Positions 20,786 to 32,783 are shown, counted from the stretch's first letter. The stretch is DNA of 64,000 nt from Rhynchopus sp. YZ270_cl-10 (GCA_964035575.1 OZ037888.1:992001-1056000); one strand, 5' to 3'. Translations and numbers: made by a program. The notes: a model not told the origin generated them from the sequence alone.

Positions 20786-21404
20786 TTCTTTTCTTTTTCT
20801 CTCTCTCTCAAGGGTGTGTGTGTGTGTGCATTAGATGCGCATCCATCTTACAAGTTTCCTTTGCTTTATTTCTTTATTTCTTTCTTTTGAGTGAAAATGC
20901 ACATTTTAATTTCACCCTTTTTCCCATAGCATTTCTCACAAAAAAAAAATGGTGAAGGGTTTCCTCCCAGCATCCAAAAGGGCATTTAGTTGGCTCTTGA
21001 TGGCAAAGAAAAAAAAGGGAAGAAAAAGAAACGATGCGTGTAGTATAGTGGAGTTCATCTTTGGGTGTCTACACATAAAACAACCAAGTTTTCAAAAAAA
21101 AAGTTACACCCCTCTTCCGATCCCCGTCTCAAAAAAAAAAAAAATTGCGTGGAGTTCACACGAGAAAAAAGCGAGGTGTCTACACGTCATCAATTTTTCA
21201 ATTTTTCAAAAAAAAAAAAAAAAAAAAAAAAAAAACAGTGCTCTAATTTGCTACCCTCCACTGTGCATTTTGCAGTGCAAAATATAAAGGAAGTTCAGCA
21301 GTCTCCCCACAGGGTAGTGGTAGCTGGATTGTGAATAATTTTCCCTATCATAATACACAATACAGTTGTATTGTGATGTGTATGATAGGTTGGGCAATTA
21401 TCAC

Positions 21405-21545
21405 AGTACAAGCCACTACACGACAATGAAGTAAATGATTTGCCTTGTGGTTTTAGTTGTGGTTTCACCGTGGGCTTACAACGGTGAAATAAACCACAAA
21501 TAAAACCACAAGGCAAGTCATTTACTTCACCGTAGTGTACTACAG
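21405..21545. mobile_element. foldback element with about 60-bp arms
   Basis: AATGAAGTAAATGATTTGCC and GTGGTTTTAGTTGTGGTTTC on the left arm pair with AAACCACAAATAAAACCAC and GGCAAGTCATTTACTTCACC on the right around the turn CACCGTGGGCTTACAACGGTG. A related but diverged copy is seen at 3227-3340 (CGCCTTGTGAC.., CACCGTTGACTTACAACG). No coding capacity. Confidence 0.65.
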
Positions 21546-22294
21546 CAGGAAGGGGGGGGGGACTGAGCTCAGCCTTCGATATTATGCCCCCTGGGTGCAG
21601 TGTGCCGTAGCGGCTTGTCTCATCGCGTCGTACACCCGACGTTGCGGTGAGTTTGTTGTGTTTTTTTTTTTTTGCATGTTTAGAAACGAAATTTAAAAAA
21701 AAAACACTATCCCCTCTTTTAGTCAGCTGCGTTGCAAAAAAAAGTCAAGAGAAAAAAAGTATAGTGGAGCACACTCTAGGGTGGCTACACTTAAGTTTTC
21801 AAAAAATAAAAAGTAAAACACAACCCCCGATTAATAGACCCCACCCATCCCCCCCCTCTTGCTCATCACTTACGTTGTTCTGATTACGATCAGAACTTTT
21901 TTGTCGTAGGCTTATTGCCAAGGTGATATTGATTTAATTTTTTCCCTATGTCTTCGTGCACAACGAGGCACATTTTTTTTTTCCCCCTTCAAAGGGTGAC
22001 TAAAGCACGTAAAATAAACCACCTATGCTATCTAGTGGAAAGGATATATTGGTGGGGTTTTCTTGATGTATTTTTTGGGGTTCCTTTTTCTTTCTTTTTT
22101 TTTTTTTTTCCCCCTCTCTCCGGCAGTGCGAAAGTACAATACCCGGACTACTTAGAAATGCACAATACAACTCCCATTTATCTCCTGTCCTGTTCTCTCT
22201 CTCTCTCTCTCGCTCTTCCTCCCGTTCTCTTCTTACCTTTCCTCTGAAGGAGAAAGAAATTCTTGAGAAAATGGGTCTACCAAAAAAACAAAAA

Positions 22295-22330
<36 letters not shown>

Positions 22331-24026
22331 AAAAAAAGGCCGACATTGAGTACAGATCGTTATTCCAGTAGGTATAACGTGATTGTCGATACAGCAAAAA
22401 AAACAAAAAGGTTGTATAGTGGAGTTCATCCTCGGGTGTCTATACATAAAACAACCAAGTTTTCAAAACAAAACAAAACAAAACAAAAAAAATGCGTAGA
22501 GTTCACACGAGAAAAAAGCGAGGTGTCTACACGTCATCAATTTTTCAATTTTTCAAAAAAAGCAAAAAAAAAAAAAAAAATTGATGTGTATGCATGTGAG
22601 GCTTCTCCATTTTCTTCTAACTCCACCCCTGCTTCCCCAACCCCCAGTTTCTTCAAAAAAACAGATTCTTTTAAAAAAGAATCTCTCTCTCTTTACAAGG
22701 GAGCTGTTATTGTTTGTGCAAAAAACACTACGATAAAGACTTCCCTGATAAAAAAATGGGTGTGGGGGGTGGGAGGGGAGAGAAAAAAAAGTACAATTTC
22801 CTTCCCTCCCTCAACACTCAAGAGTAAATACCCATTCAGGCCCCCTGACTACCCAAAGGAATCTCATGGGGGGGTGGTGGTGTGGGCTGTGAAAAGACAC
22901 CCCCCTTTTTTTGTGTCACGTTCATCTTTCAAGTTTTTTGTTTTTGGAAATTTTTTTTTAAAACCATTGAACAGGTCCTGGAAGCTCCAAGAAAATGGAG
23001 TCGGCGGGGCTATAGAGAAAGTTGCCTTTCCTAAACGTAAACACACAACTGGCAAAAAAGGGGAGAGGTGCTGCAGAGTACTCATTTCATCAGTGAAAAT
23101 AGACCATTGCTTGCCAATGGTACACCCCAATCCTGTTGCCCTATAATTCCTTCACGTTTGTATGAGAGGTAGATTCATCTTCACGTTTTCCTTTTCCTCC
23201 CTTTTTTTTCCCTCTTTTTTTTTTGATTCCATACATTTTGACTCCATGAAGCTGAGCCTCAATACCGTGTACCTCTTTTTGAGGCGCAAGCATAATGAGA
23301 AAAAAGCAAAAAATATAGGGGGGGAAAAAAAAGGGAGGGGAAAGCAAAACAGAGGAACAAACGTAATCAAACGATATATATTGGGTATTTTTTTAATTAA
23401 AGCTTGCCCCTCAAGAAAATAAAAGTTGTCGTTTTTTTTTAACAAAAAACAATTTGAAGAAATATTCGACCCAAACAACGAAAAAATTGAATCTGGTGAA
23501 AAAATGGGGTGTATTTTGTTACAGTATACTCTATGGTTTCCAGAACAATCAATCTCACGTCATACCCAATTTCATTGATTTTTTTTTGCATCCATGTGAA
23601 GACTCTGACATCAAGCATCCCCCATCTGTTTGCTGTCTTTGTATATATCGTAAGCCTGCTTTATTGAAAGGTGATTGTCGATATTATATTAAAAAACTTA
23701 GCCTGGCAAAAGGGGTTTTTCATAAAAAAAAACTGCTCTCAAGGGTTCAGGACGAATGATGTCTATACCTTTCGCAAAGGCTTTGGCCAACATTGAGTAC
23801 AGACCCTAGGTTCCCCAAAAGCGGGTCCGTAGGCGATTGTCGACACAAGACGTTACACCAAAAAAAAAGAGAGAGAGAGAAAAAAAAGATATACTGTGCA
23901 CCAGAAGAAACGCTCTAAACCTCCCCCCGTTCTGTTTTTGCTGCGAAAAATAAAATGATAATGTTGTGTTAACAATCGGTTTGCTTAAAGGGGGTTATGG
24001 GGGTACAGTGATCTGCGTTCACGACG

Positions 24027-24182
24027 GGACCCGGTGACAAAGTGACAAGTGAAAAAAGGTGACAACAAGTGTTTTACCTACAGCCCAGTGGAAAGTCACT
24101 TGTCATGACAAGTGACTTATTTGTCATATTTATGACAAGTGAAATGAGATGTGTTTCACTTGTCGCTTGTCATTGAGTCCTG
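24027..24182. mobile_element. small inverted-repeat element of TGACAAGTGA units
   Basis: The left arm GGACCCGGTGACAAAGTGAC pairs imperfectly with the complement of the right arm (GGACTCAATGACAAGCGACA). The interior consists of further inverted TGACAAGTGA motifs such as CACTTGTCATGACAAGTG. It ends 18 bp before the 24201 element. Confidence 0.55.
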
Positions 24183-24200
24183 TTGTGTTTCAAGGGAAGA

Positions 24201-24600
24201 CTAGGGGAGCCTATACCGGTAATTTAGGCTCCTTTTGATTTTAAATTAAAATTTCTAAGTCTTTTTTGACCTACGACCCCGGCAATGCATTTTTTGGGAG
24301 TCTGTGGACTCAAATGAGCAAAAATTTAAACAAAATGCTGCCCGTTGGCACATTTAAACGCACATTTTGTTGAAAATTGTCATTTTACACTGGATTTGCC
24401 TTTGCCATTTTCAGTTTTTTTGCAGATTTTTTTCAAAAAAAAAATTGTAGAAAAAAGGCTCAAAAGTGCCTGAAACCCGGCGGAAAGTGATTTTTGGTGA
24501 GGTATATAGGGTAGTTTCATCTATTTTTGGGTTTTTTTGCCGAAAGGCGCCAAATTTTCCGAGCCAAATGAAGGAATAGCCGGTGCATAGGCTCCCCTAG
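24201..24600. mobile_element. 400-bp TIR element with GAAGA duplication
   Basis: The left end reads CTAGGGGAGCCTATACCGGT and the complement of the right end reads CTAGGGGAGCCTATGCACCG. GAAGA flanks both sides (24196-24200 and 24601-24605). There is no coding frame, and the interior is AT-rich with unpaired unique sequence. It is a non-autonomous DNA element. Confidence 0.8.
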
Positions 24601-25004
24601 GAAGACATTTTTGAGTACCTATCTACCTATCTATCCCTTAGCGGTCGGTTGTCGATGCAGCAAAAAAAAAAAAAACAAAAACAAAAACAAAAACAAAAAC
24701 AAAAAAGGTAGTTCCCATTTGAGAGGAAAGGGTATTTTTTTGTCTGCTCTTATTGTCTAATCTCAGTCCTTCCCCCCCTTTGACCTAATCGAATTTGCAG
24801 AAATAAAAAAACACGCAAACAAAGGAACAGCACGAAAAAAGAACATGGGTGTGGTGATCCACGGAAAGGTTCACGACACGGCACCCCCCCTTCCCCAGCC
24901 GAGTACAAAAGAAAACTCCAAAGTGAAGGAGGGTTTGCAGTACCTCAACGCAACCCCTCCATTGGATCCATCTGTCGATTTCCCTATTTTCTTTTGGTCA
25001 TTTT

Positions 25005-25140
25005 CATGGATGGCGCACCACTACCGACGGGTACTGGGAATTACCATAGTATGCATTTACCAGGTATAGGATTTTTTTAAAATTTCAAAATTTGCAAAAC
25101 CTGGTAATACCCGATACCCGGTTAATGGGGTGCCATCATG
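25005..25140. mobile_element. 136-bp inverted-repeat element
   Basis: GATGGCGCACCACTACCGAC at the left and the complement of the right end (GATGGCACCCCATTAACCGG) pair with mismatches; inner arms around GGTATTACC/GGTAAT also pair. ATG lies on both sides, a possible 3-bp duplication, which is too short to be strong. Confidence 0.5.
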
Positions 25141-26529
25141 TGGTATTGATAAAAGAATATTGGACGCTTCTGAATAGAATGTCCTTTGTACTTTCTTTGA
25201 TTTGAAAGTATTTGAAGTGAATCGTTGATTTCCAAACCAAAACAAAAAACAAAAAACAAAAAAAAAAAACACAAAAAACAAAACATCAAAATCATATTCC
25301 ATTGAATAACTATTTCTCTTATTGTCCGTTTTGACTTTTAATACAGGCAACCCAACAACATCTCAAACCCCCATTTTTTTCAGATGTAAACCACCGAAAT
25401 GGATGTAGGACTGCATGGTTGGGTGTCCACCCCCGGGACAGCCGGTTGTACCAAAGGTACACTGTTCACGAGAGGGCTTTGTATTTCAAGTAATTTTTTT
25501 AACAACTTACATCAACCCCATATTTTTTTTTTTGCGAGAATTAGCGAAATGGATTGAGATTTATTACCGTATATTGGTCTTATTATAGCTTCAGGGCAAC
25601 AAATACTTTGTGGAAAAGTTCAAATATCTGAGACTTTTTGTTTTATTCGTCTTGTTTGACGTGGGTAGCGTACCAAACTAAGCAAAGGCAGATAAACGAA
25701 CTGAGCTTTTTTTATTATTTTAGTGGCTGTGTCTGAAGAGAGGGCATGTAGCTGAACCTTACTGACCCGATCAGATGCCAGTATCGAAATAGATGTAGGG
25801 TTGCATAGTTGGTACACTGCGCGGTGTGCCTTCTTTGCATTTCAAGTTACATTACTTTACGTTTTTTGTTTGTTGTTTTGCTTAAATGCTTACTGTGTTT
25901 TTTTTCTAAAATAGTAAGCCAGTGAAAGATCTCCCTGTCATAGAATAACGAAATGTTCACTGTTTTTATTTTATTTAAGGTTGATTTATTTTAGTCACGT
26001 ATGTCCAAAAAAAAGTTAGCTGACAACTCATTTTACAGTATTTTTTTTGTTTTTGTTTTTGTTTTTGAGTGGGTGAATCTGTATACCTCTCTCTCGCTCT
26101 CTCTTTCTAAGGGAAGTTCTCATACCATGATGTACCACAGCTTTTTCTTTTCTTTGCTCTTCTTTAAAAAGTAACGCACCTCATTTTTCCGGTGGAAGTA
26201 TACAAAACTGTATGTTATTTATTATTTTTAGTATTTTTCAAAAAAATCTGGGTACGCGCAAAAAGCAAAAACAAAAAAACGCTACCTGTACAGTGCAGCG
26301 TTGCGTCTCATAACGTCAGTTAAGAATTAGGTATTCGAGAAAAAAGACGATTTTTTTTTTACGTTCTGCTCTCGCTCTCTCTCACCTTTTCCCGTAGTAC
26401 AAAGGCATTCGCCCTTTTTTTGCACAGTATTGCAAAACAAACAAAAAATACCGTTGACGTAAAAAATGGAATGTAATAATGTTGGAACGCTTAAAAAAAT
26501 CCCTAACCGTTCCGATATTTTTTTACGTT

Positions 26530-26605
26530 AAGTGGTGCTCCGGGAGGGGTCGATATTGACATGTCGTTGACAGGTCGTTGACCGATTTCCGAAAGCACAT
26601 TAACA
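26530..26605. mobile_element. short TGGTGCT-ended repeat, + orientation
   Basis: TGGTGCTCCGGGAGGGGTCG is followed by ATATTGACATGTCGTTGACA and GGTCGTTGACCGATTTCC. The same sequence in inverted orientation, about 80% similar by eye, lies at 28535-28602. Ends resembling TGGTGCT/AGCACA suggest tiny elements of the same superfamily as 27456-27942. Confidence 0.5.
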
Positions 26606-27455
26606 GTAACCAAAAAAAGCATATTGCCTGTTTTGAATTCAAAATCACATTCCGCACCGTTCCCCCCTCACCATCACCCCCACCCCACCCCCACCCATCC
26701 CATTCACTTCCTTTTGAATTTTTTTTGCTTTTTTAAACAAACAACAAAGCTTGGAACCCACAATAGAGGCCAGTGGTTGTGTTACCTTTAAGAAGGGTGA
26801 GTGTAAACGCCATTTTTTTTTTTTTGGTGTCATATTCGCTTTATTTAGGTGTCTTTTAGATGACTGTACTCTTGTTTTTCTGCCCCGTGATATTCAAGTG
26901 TCAGAGCTTTTATCATGGTTGCGAAAAATGTGCGGTTGAAGGGGGGCAACGCGTTGAACATCATGCACAATACAGCATTACAATACAAAATCTTCTGTTT
27001 TTTTTTCCTATTTTTTGTAAATATAGCATGGCGTCAATGTTATGAGTGGTCTTCTCCATTCTACCCTCATACAACCAAGTTTGAAAAGAAAAAAAGAAAA
27101 AACTTTATTGATTGTCGACACAACAAAAAAGAAAAGGTGGGTCGTGGTAAATGGGGAGGCGCTTCCGTTTAACGGCAACCCACAAGAGTAGAACAACAAC
27201 CAAACTTTTGAGAAACAGACGCCAATGAGACCTAGAGTCTCTCTTCTTACTTGTGTGCTACAGACAAACATGACAACGCTAACCACGACTGCCACGGCAG
27301 AGCGGGGTCCCAAACGGTTCACTGGGGGGGATCCACATAGATACAGAAAACAAAAAATACGAAAGCAAGGAAGAAAACCAGTAAAAAAAAAAAAAAAAAA
27401 AAAAAAAAAGGTGTAATTACTCGGCAATTGTCGATACAACAACAAAAGAAATAAT

Positions 27456-27942
27456 TGGTGCTTCCCGGGGGGTATGCATTTCACAAATTTTCACAAAATG
27501 TGACAAGTTTTCACAAGTTTTCACAACACGAAAACCGCTATAAAATTGTGAAGGCTGGTGAAAAATGGTGAAAAATTGTGAAAAGTTGTGAAAAGTGCGA
27601 AAAGTTGTGAAAAGTTGTGAATTGATTTTATTTTTTTGGGGGGGTTTTTTTTGGGTTGGGTGGTGGCCCACCCATTGAGGGGTATTTTGGGATTCACAAG
27701 ATAGAACGTGATGTGGTGTACCTGTGTACCTGTGTACTGTGTACTGTGCGGAAATGACGAGAACTTGTCCATTTCGGCAAATTGACCCCACCACTGGCCG
27801 GACGGATTCCGGAAATGCAAATGCCGGCATTTAAAAGCTTCACCAACAAAGAAAAAAAGGGTGGTGAAAAGTTGTGAAAAGTTGTGAAAAGTTGTGAATT
27901 GAATTGAAAATTTGTGAAATGCATACCCCCCGGGAAGCACCA
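27456..27942. mobile_element. 487-bp TIR element with ATAAT duplication; relative of the 5286 element
   Basis: The left end TGGTGCTTCCCGGGGGGTAT and the exact complement at the right end give about 36 bp of TIR. ATAAT flanks both sides (27451-27455 and 27943-27947). The interior has TTTTCACAA-type decamers, a short GTGTACCT/GTGTACTGT run, and a core at about 27754-27840 that matches 6089-6170 almost exactly. It is the same class as the 5286 element but with a hardly expanded minisatellite. Confidence 0.85.
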
Positions 27943-28193
27943 ATAATACACGTTACTAGGTTTGAAGACGATCTGCGTCTATACCTTCCATAGTACAAAA
28001 AAAAAGGCTTCGGCCGAATCTGAGTCAGATCTTTATACCATGTAGGTTTAAAGTGAATTGTCGATTCAACAAAAACAAAAACAAAAAAAAAATCCCCTTT
28101 TTTAAGTGACGCCAAACGAGCGTCATATTATTGTTAAAAAGGGTGATTTAAAACGTGGGAATGGAACCTGTCTTGGAAAATGTCCTTTTTTAA

Positions 28194-28229
28194 AAAAAGG
28201 TACACTATCAGTGTACCTTTAAAAAAAGT
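28194..28229. repeat. perfect hairpin with flanking A runs
   Basis: AAAGGTACACT and AGTGTACCTTT form a perfect 11-bp stem with an ATC loop. A CACGAGATGGCTTTG segment just downstream resembles the dispersed repeat at 14831. Confidence 0.6.
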
Positions 28230-28534
28230 GTATAGTCACGAGATGGCTTTGTTTTTTTTTTTTTTCCTCTCAAATTTCATGGATTAGAATCGCTAAAAAA
28301 AATGGTCTGATTTTTTTGCAGAAGATCTTGTACAGAACCTGTCTTCAGGCAGGTGATTGTCGATCCAGACAAAAAGACAGTGGAGATTGCACAACTGTGG
28401 CAACACTACCAGTGTAGTTGCCTCGGGTTTTGTTATTGAGTACAGAGCTCAGATCTTGTTTTATGTGCCGTTTTATGTGATAGAACTACAGCAAAACAAA
28501 AAAAAAAAAAAAAACAAAAATCGAAAATAATGGT

Positions 28535-28602
28535 GCTATGGGAAATCGATCCACGACCTGTCAGCGACCTGTCGATATCGACCCCCCTCCGGAGTACCAA
28601 AA
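28535..28602. mobile_element. short TGGTGCT-ended repeat, - orientation
   Basis: This is the inverted counterpart of 26530-26605. It starts TGGTGCTATGGGAAATCGAT and ends CCTCCGGAGTACCA. No clear target duplication. Confidence 0.5.
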
Positions 28603-30218
28603 TACAAAAAAAAAAAAAGTTCTAGTAGATCTCGTCCTCGGGTGTCTGCACTAATACAACTTATGGCTGCCACCTTTCCCTCCAGCCCCAAGATGTCTAA
28701 TTATGTGCAACAACAAAAAAAATTAAATTTTTTTTTCCAAAAACCACCCCAACATACAATTTACTCTCTTCACACCCCCGTTTGTTTAAGTAGATGTACG
28801 GTGCGCATGTTACGTGCATCTTTGCGTTCTTCTTCTTCTTTTTTGGAAGTTATTTATCTCAACTTTTTTAAGGCCTGCAAATCCACACACACACCCTCAT
28901 TGTTCATTCCTAAGGGATCGAGGGCTTTTTTTTTTTCCTCTCGTTTTCCTCGTTTTTTTTTTTTTTTTCTCTCCCCTCTTCTTCACCATCTCCCTTTTCT
29001 CCCCTTTTGTTTTCTTCAAACGTTGGTGTTGCAGCCATCACAACTCTCTTCCCCCATCCTTCCCATCATTCCCTCCCCCCAACACAACCTTCGCTACCCA
29101 CTTCCTCAAGAGCACCTAGCGTCTCCCCAATCCCCCCTCTGAATGCTGTTTCACCTATGTTTATTTAATGATAAAGTGCGTTATCCGGTGTGACATTTTT
29201 TTTTCATTTCAATGTCTTTTTTTTTTGTGCTTCCATTTCACTAATCTCTCCCCCCCTCCTTTAGCAGGAAGTATATGCTCAAGTATTGCTTTGTTTGTCA
29301 TTTTTTTGTTTTTTTTTTTTTTTTTGGGGGGAAAAATGTGCTTTCGTCCGGATGGCTGGCATCGTACGTGGGTCAGTCGGAGGTGACTGCATTGATAACT
29401 ACTATTTTTGTTTTTGTCTTTTTTTAAAATTTCTAGCATTCTGGGCTGTTGATAAACTCACGGAATGTACGGTGCCTGCATCCCCAGAGGTGTTTTGCAC
29501 TATCAAATTACGATGGTATGCTTCCCCTTCGTTTTCTTCTCTCCAAACTTTTTTTAAGGTGACGGTTTAGTATCATCTTATTGATTTTTTTTTTTTTTGT
29601 TTTTTCCCTTTTATTTCCCTTCCGATTGCCCCCCTCCCTGATTCTTTTTTTTTTTTTTTTCTCTTTTTTCTTTCGAGATTAAAGATTTGCGTTTTGTTTC
29701 CCTATTATTACTGTAGCAACAAGTACGATGCAGATGCGGGCAAAAAAAGATTTTTTAAAAAAACTGAAAATAGGTTGTCTACGGGGTCCGAAGTGGTTCC
29801 CTATGGAATACCTTTTCCTTTTGTTTTCTTTTTTCTTTTTTACTCCGCGCTCTCGTAATGAGCCCTACGAGCACAGCCCACCTGGTGGGTGCGTCACCCC
29901 CCCTTTTTCATTGAGTGCTCTTGTCCACAGAGATATTTTGCACCAATCCTTTTTATTTTATAATTGCAGTGAACGCACCCCGGGGATGGTACTTATTCGA
30001 TTTTTTGTTTTGTTTTATTTTTCATTGTTTTTTGGTACGTGCTACACCCTTTTACTTTGCAAAAGTCGTGAGAAAATTGTGTTTTTATGTATTTTCTTTT
30101 GTGTTTCCCTTAGTTTTTTTTTTTTTTTTTTGTTTTTTTTTTTTGCGCTTCTCCTTCAGTGCCTGCGTTCGCCGGTGTACGGTAAAACGTTTGCACTTTT
30201 CAACCTTCTATTTTACAA

Positions 30219-30262
30219 GGTGGCTAAGTACGAGAGAGGCTTAGGTTCATCTTATAAGCTTT
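30219..30262 (+). repeat. hairpin repeat of the CTAAGC/GCTTAG family, copy 3
   Basis: GGTGGCTAAGTACGAGAGAG is followed by GCTTAGGTTCATCTTATAAG, CTTTTC and T-rich sequence. The stem CTAAGT/GCTTAG keeps pairing through a G-T pair. Confidence 0.55.
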
Positions 30263-30355
30263 TCTCTTCTATTTTCTTCCCTCTTTCTATTTGTACTCTC
30301 AATTTCATATTATTTGAATTTCGACTCTTTTCTCCTCTATGGTTTCTTTGCTAAG

Positions 30356-30392
<37 letters not shown>

Positions 30393-31277
30393 ATAACTAG
30401 TAGGGGTAATTCTTGCTCAGAATATGGCCCCAACGAGAGACACATTACATTCATCATTTCAAGTTTTCTCTTCTGGTTATTTTTTTTTTTTACTCAGGCA
30501 GCCTTCGGGCTAGTTACTGAGAAGATCAATGAAAACCTTTTGTTTCAATGCGACCGGGCTCGATCCGATTATCGTGTCTGGCCCTGAAAAGGTCGTTTTT
30601 TTCCCAATTTAATGTTCTAATATGAATCTATGGGTTAAAAAAGGGAATGCTAAGCGTGTAAACACATTATGTGTGCACTATCAAAACAATTTCAATTCCT
30701 TCAAAAGAAAAAAAATCATAATAATCGCATGCGAAGGACAAAGCAAAACAAAATGTGTGGTCCGAGTACTATTGTGTTGGGTGCGTACCTCCACGGGCAA
30801 GTATCCCCAGATCTGTGCGTCAAAAAAGGAAGTACCGCCAACAACTATTCTTCGATTCTCTTTTTTCTGTGTGTGATTTGTTTGTTTTTTTTTGAACGTC
30901 CTTTTTGTGTGCTTTCTCTTTAAATGGAAAGTACATGACAAATTGATTTTTTTAGAATTTTTCCCACACCCCTTTTTTTTACCCTCTCAAAACCCCTTCC
31001 CATTTTTCACCTTTTCAACGGTTTGTTTTGTTTGTTTCCTTTTTGTTTTGCTTGAAAGGCACCACAACCCACATACATCCAACACACGTACCATCGGTGT
31101 ACGGGAAAAAAAAAAAGAAAAAGTAAGCAAAATACAAGAAAAAAAAATATATGTGGAGATTCTGTCTCACAACCGTGAGTAGGGCTCCTTTCTTTTGTAT
31201 ATTTTTTTTCAAAAAAAGCACGTTCCGGCTATACAAAAGGAGACTGAAAAAAAAAAAAAATGGACCACTTTTTCATA

Positions 31278-32195
31278 TCACACCGCACTACCGACACACA
31301 CACACACTATGCACAATGGTCCACCCTGAGGACACCTACCCACAACTGCTTTCACACAACACACACAGTGGGCTACAATCTGAATAGGGAATAACTCACG
31401 TTTGCGGGTTTGCGGAATAAACTCCCCCTTTGTGCCATGCGTCACGGCCACCATGTCCATCTCATACTCTGCACAGCATTGCTCCAGCGTTTTGTGCAGA
31501 GAGCCCTGCACTGAGGCCCACCGAAGGTCAACTTGAGGTGCTGCGGTTCCTGCCTCTGCGTGGGGAAAGAGCTGTTTGCAACTAAACTCACTCGGCGCAG
31601 TTTTCTGAACTTCGACTTAAAAAAACCCCATAACACCAACATCCAAAGGCTGCATCGTTCCAGTCATGTTTGGAGGGAGGAACATTATTATTATCCCACG
31701 CCGGAATTTCTTTCAGGTACGTCTCCTTGAGAGAGGTGTGGACGCCTGCACCGTCGAGCATTATCGCATGCTCTTCTCCCTGGCGTTCGAGGATGAGGTC
31801 TGTCAACAAGCTGCTTCAGGTACAGGATCACGCTATCCTTGGTTCGCCCACGCCGCATCCTTGCGAAGGTATTTTGAACACAAAATACCGGATGGATTTT
31901 CCCTGAAGGGAGGGAACTTTTCTGCGCCCCTTTTAACGACGACTTGCATTTGGATAAGTTTCCCCTCCGTAGTGGTACTCACGCTGTGCATGTGAACCCC
32001 GTTTTGCAATCTGCTCCCAGAATTTGAGGGTTTTATATCGGTTTGGAGCTTCCACACCTTCTTTGCTTCTACTTGATGACAGGCTACAATCCGAATACCA
32101 GGGAATAACTCACACCTGCAAGAGCGAACTGATCCACACTTTGGGCAATGTTCCTCTCTAAGACACTGCCCACACCATGCTTGCACATAACACAC
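31278..32195 (-). pseudogene. decayed DDE-type (pogo/Tigger-like) transposase
   Basis: On the minus strand several frames carry consecutive pieces of one transposase. About 31920-32030 gives VSTTTEGKLIQMQVVVKRG. About 31588-31809 gives the acidic core HAIMLDGAGVHTSLKE. A different frame just downstream gives MQPLDVGVMGFFKSKFRK, the QPLDVGV-type motif of the DDE_1 family (pogo/Tigger/CENP-B). The C-terminal part lies near 31440-31511. At least two frameshifts and several stops break it. A similar string (GTGAGTTATTCCC then GATTGTAGCC on the minus strand) lies near both ends (31371-31400 and 32078-32105). It is probably the only visible trace of an autonomous DNA transposon here, but no link to the TIR elements can be shown. 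Confidence 0.6.
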
Positions 32196-32339
32196 ACATT
32201 ATGGGAAAGGTTCCGCTCTTAGAAATTAGGCGGAATTGCTTTCAACACAGATGGCCATATTCTGCGCAAGAGTTACCCCCCATTAGCCACACACACACAT
32301 ACAGAGCGCCACCTCCCCCATCTCATAAAAAAACACACA

Positions 32340-32783
32340 ATGCAAACAGCACTGCGACGAACGCTCCTAGTTCAGAGACAGAACCTCAGACCTCAGATGC
32401 GCGCACACTCCCACACCCCAACGGAAGGGCCCCTCAGCGTCAAATGGGTCACCCACGAAGGGAAGGAGACCATCACAAAATGCAAGGTCGGGGAAAATTT
32501 GCTGGAGATTGCGCACAACAATGGACTGAACATTGAGGGGGCCTGCGATGGTGTGTGTGCGTGCAGTACGTGCCACCTTATTCTTGACCAGACGTGGTAC
32601 ACGAAGCTCGAGGAAGCTACGGAAGAGGAGGAAGACATGCTGGACCAGGCATTCGAGCTGACCCCCACAAGCCGTCTTGGCTGCCAGATCGTTATGACAG
32701 AGGAGCTCGATGGGATCACCGTGAACGTTCCACGCTATACTCGTAACCTCTACGTGGATGGACACATCCCGCACCATCACTAG
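32340..32783 (+). CDS. mitochondrial-type [2Fe-2S] ferredoxin (147 aa)
   Basis: This is an adrenodoxin/Yah1-type electron carrier, known to pass electrons from ferredoxin reductase to iron-sulfur cluster assembly and some mitochondrial oxidases. Cluster ligands C69, C75, C78 and C115 have the exact adrenodoxin spacing CX5CX2CX36C (ACDGVCACSTCHLIL and LGCQIVM). Residues 1 to about 28 are Arg/Gln rich without acids (MQTALRRTLLVQRQNLRPQM), as in a mitochondrial targeting peptide. The mature domain runs from about 31 to 137, followed by a His-rich end. Length is normal for the family. The start is the first ATG after CACACAC-rich leader sequence, with no in-frame ATG upstream. It is an isolated gene, intact and without introns. 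An extra Cys (C73) lies between the ligands. Confidence 0.93.
   Translation: MQTALRRTLLVQRQNLRPQMRAHSHTPTEGPLSVKWVTHEGKETITKCKVGENLLEIAHNNGLNIEGACDGVCACSTCHLILDQTWYTKLEEATEEEEDMLDQAFELTPTSRLGCQIVMTEELDGITVNVPRYTRNLYVDGHIPHHH

Larger units (their letters stand above)
19981..24010. other. gene-free stretch rich in A-tailed and hairpin repeats
   Basis: No gene can be supported. A-tailed repeats (GGTGKCTACA.., CAACCAAGTTTTCAAAA) lie near 20145, 21045, 21759 and 22416. A GTGGAGTTCACACGAGAAAA segment occurs at 21145 and again near 22494. GATTGTCGAYACA-type repeats with A tails lie near 22375 and 23830. Long A tracts occur at 21209 and 22301. Inverted repeats are listed separately. Confidence 0.5.
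24606..31265. other. large gene-poor region
   Basis: No gene can be supported over 6.6 kb. Open frames are short and Phe/Lys/Pro rich. The stretch contains A-tailed repeats with GATTGTCGAYACAACA near 24630, 27097, 27411, 28040 and 28355. It also holds (AAAAAC)n near 24670-24705, GT repeats near 30358, hairpin repeats near 30219 and 30430, a copy of the CATCCGGATGG repeat at 29343, and the elements listed separately. Genes with very small exons would be missed. Confidence 0.5.
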
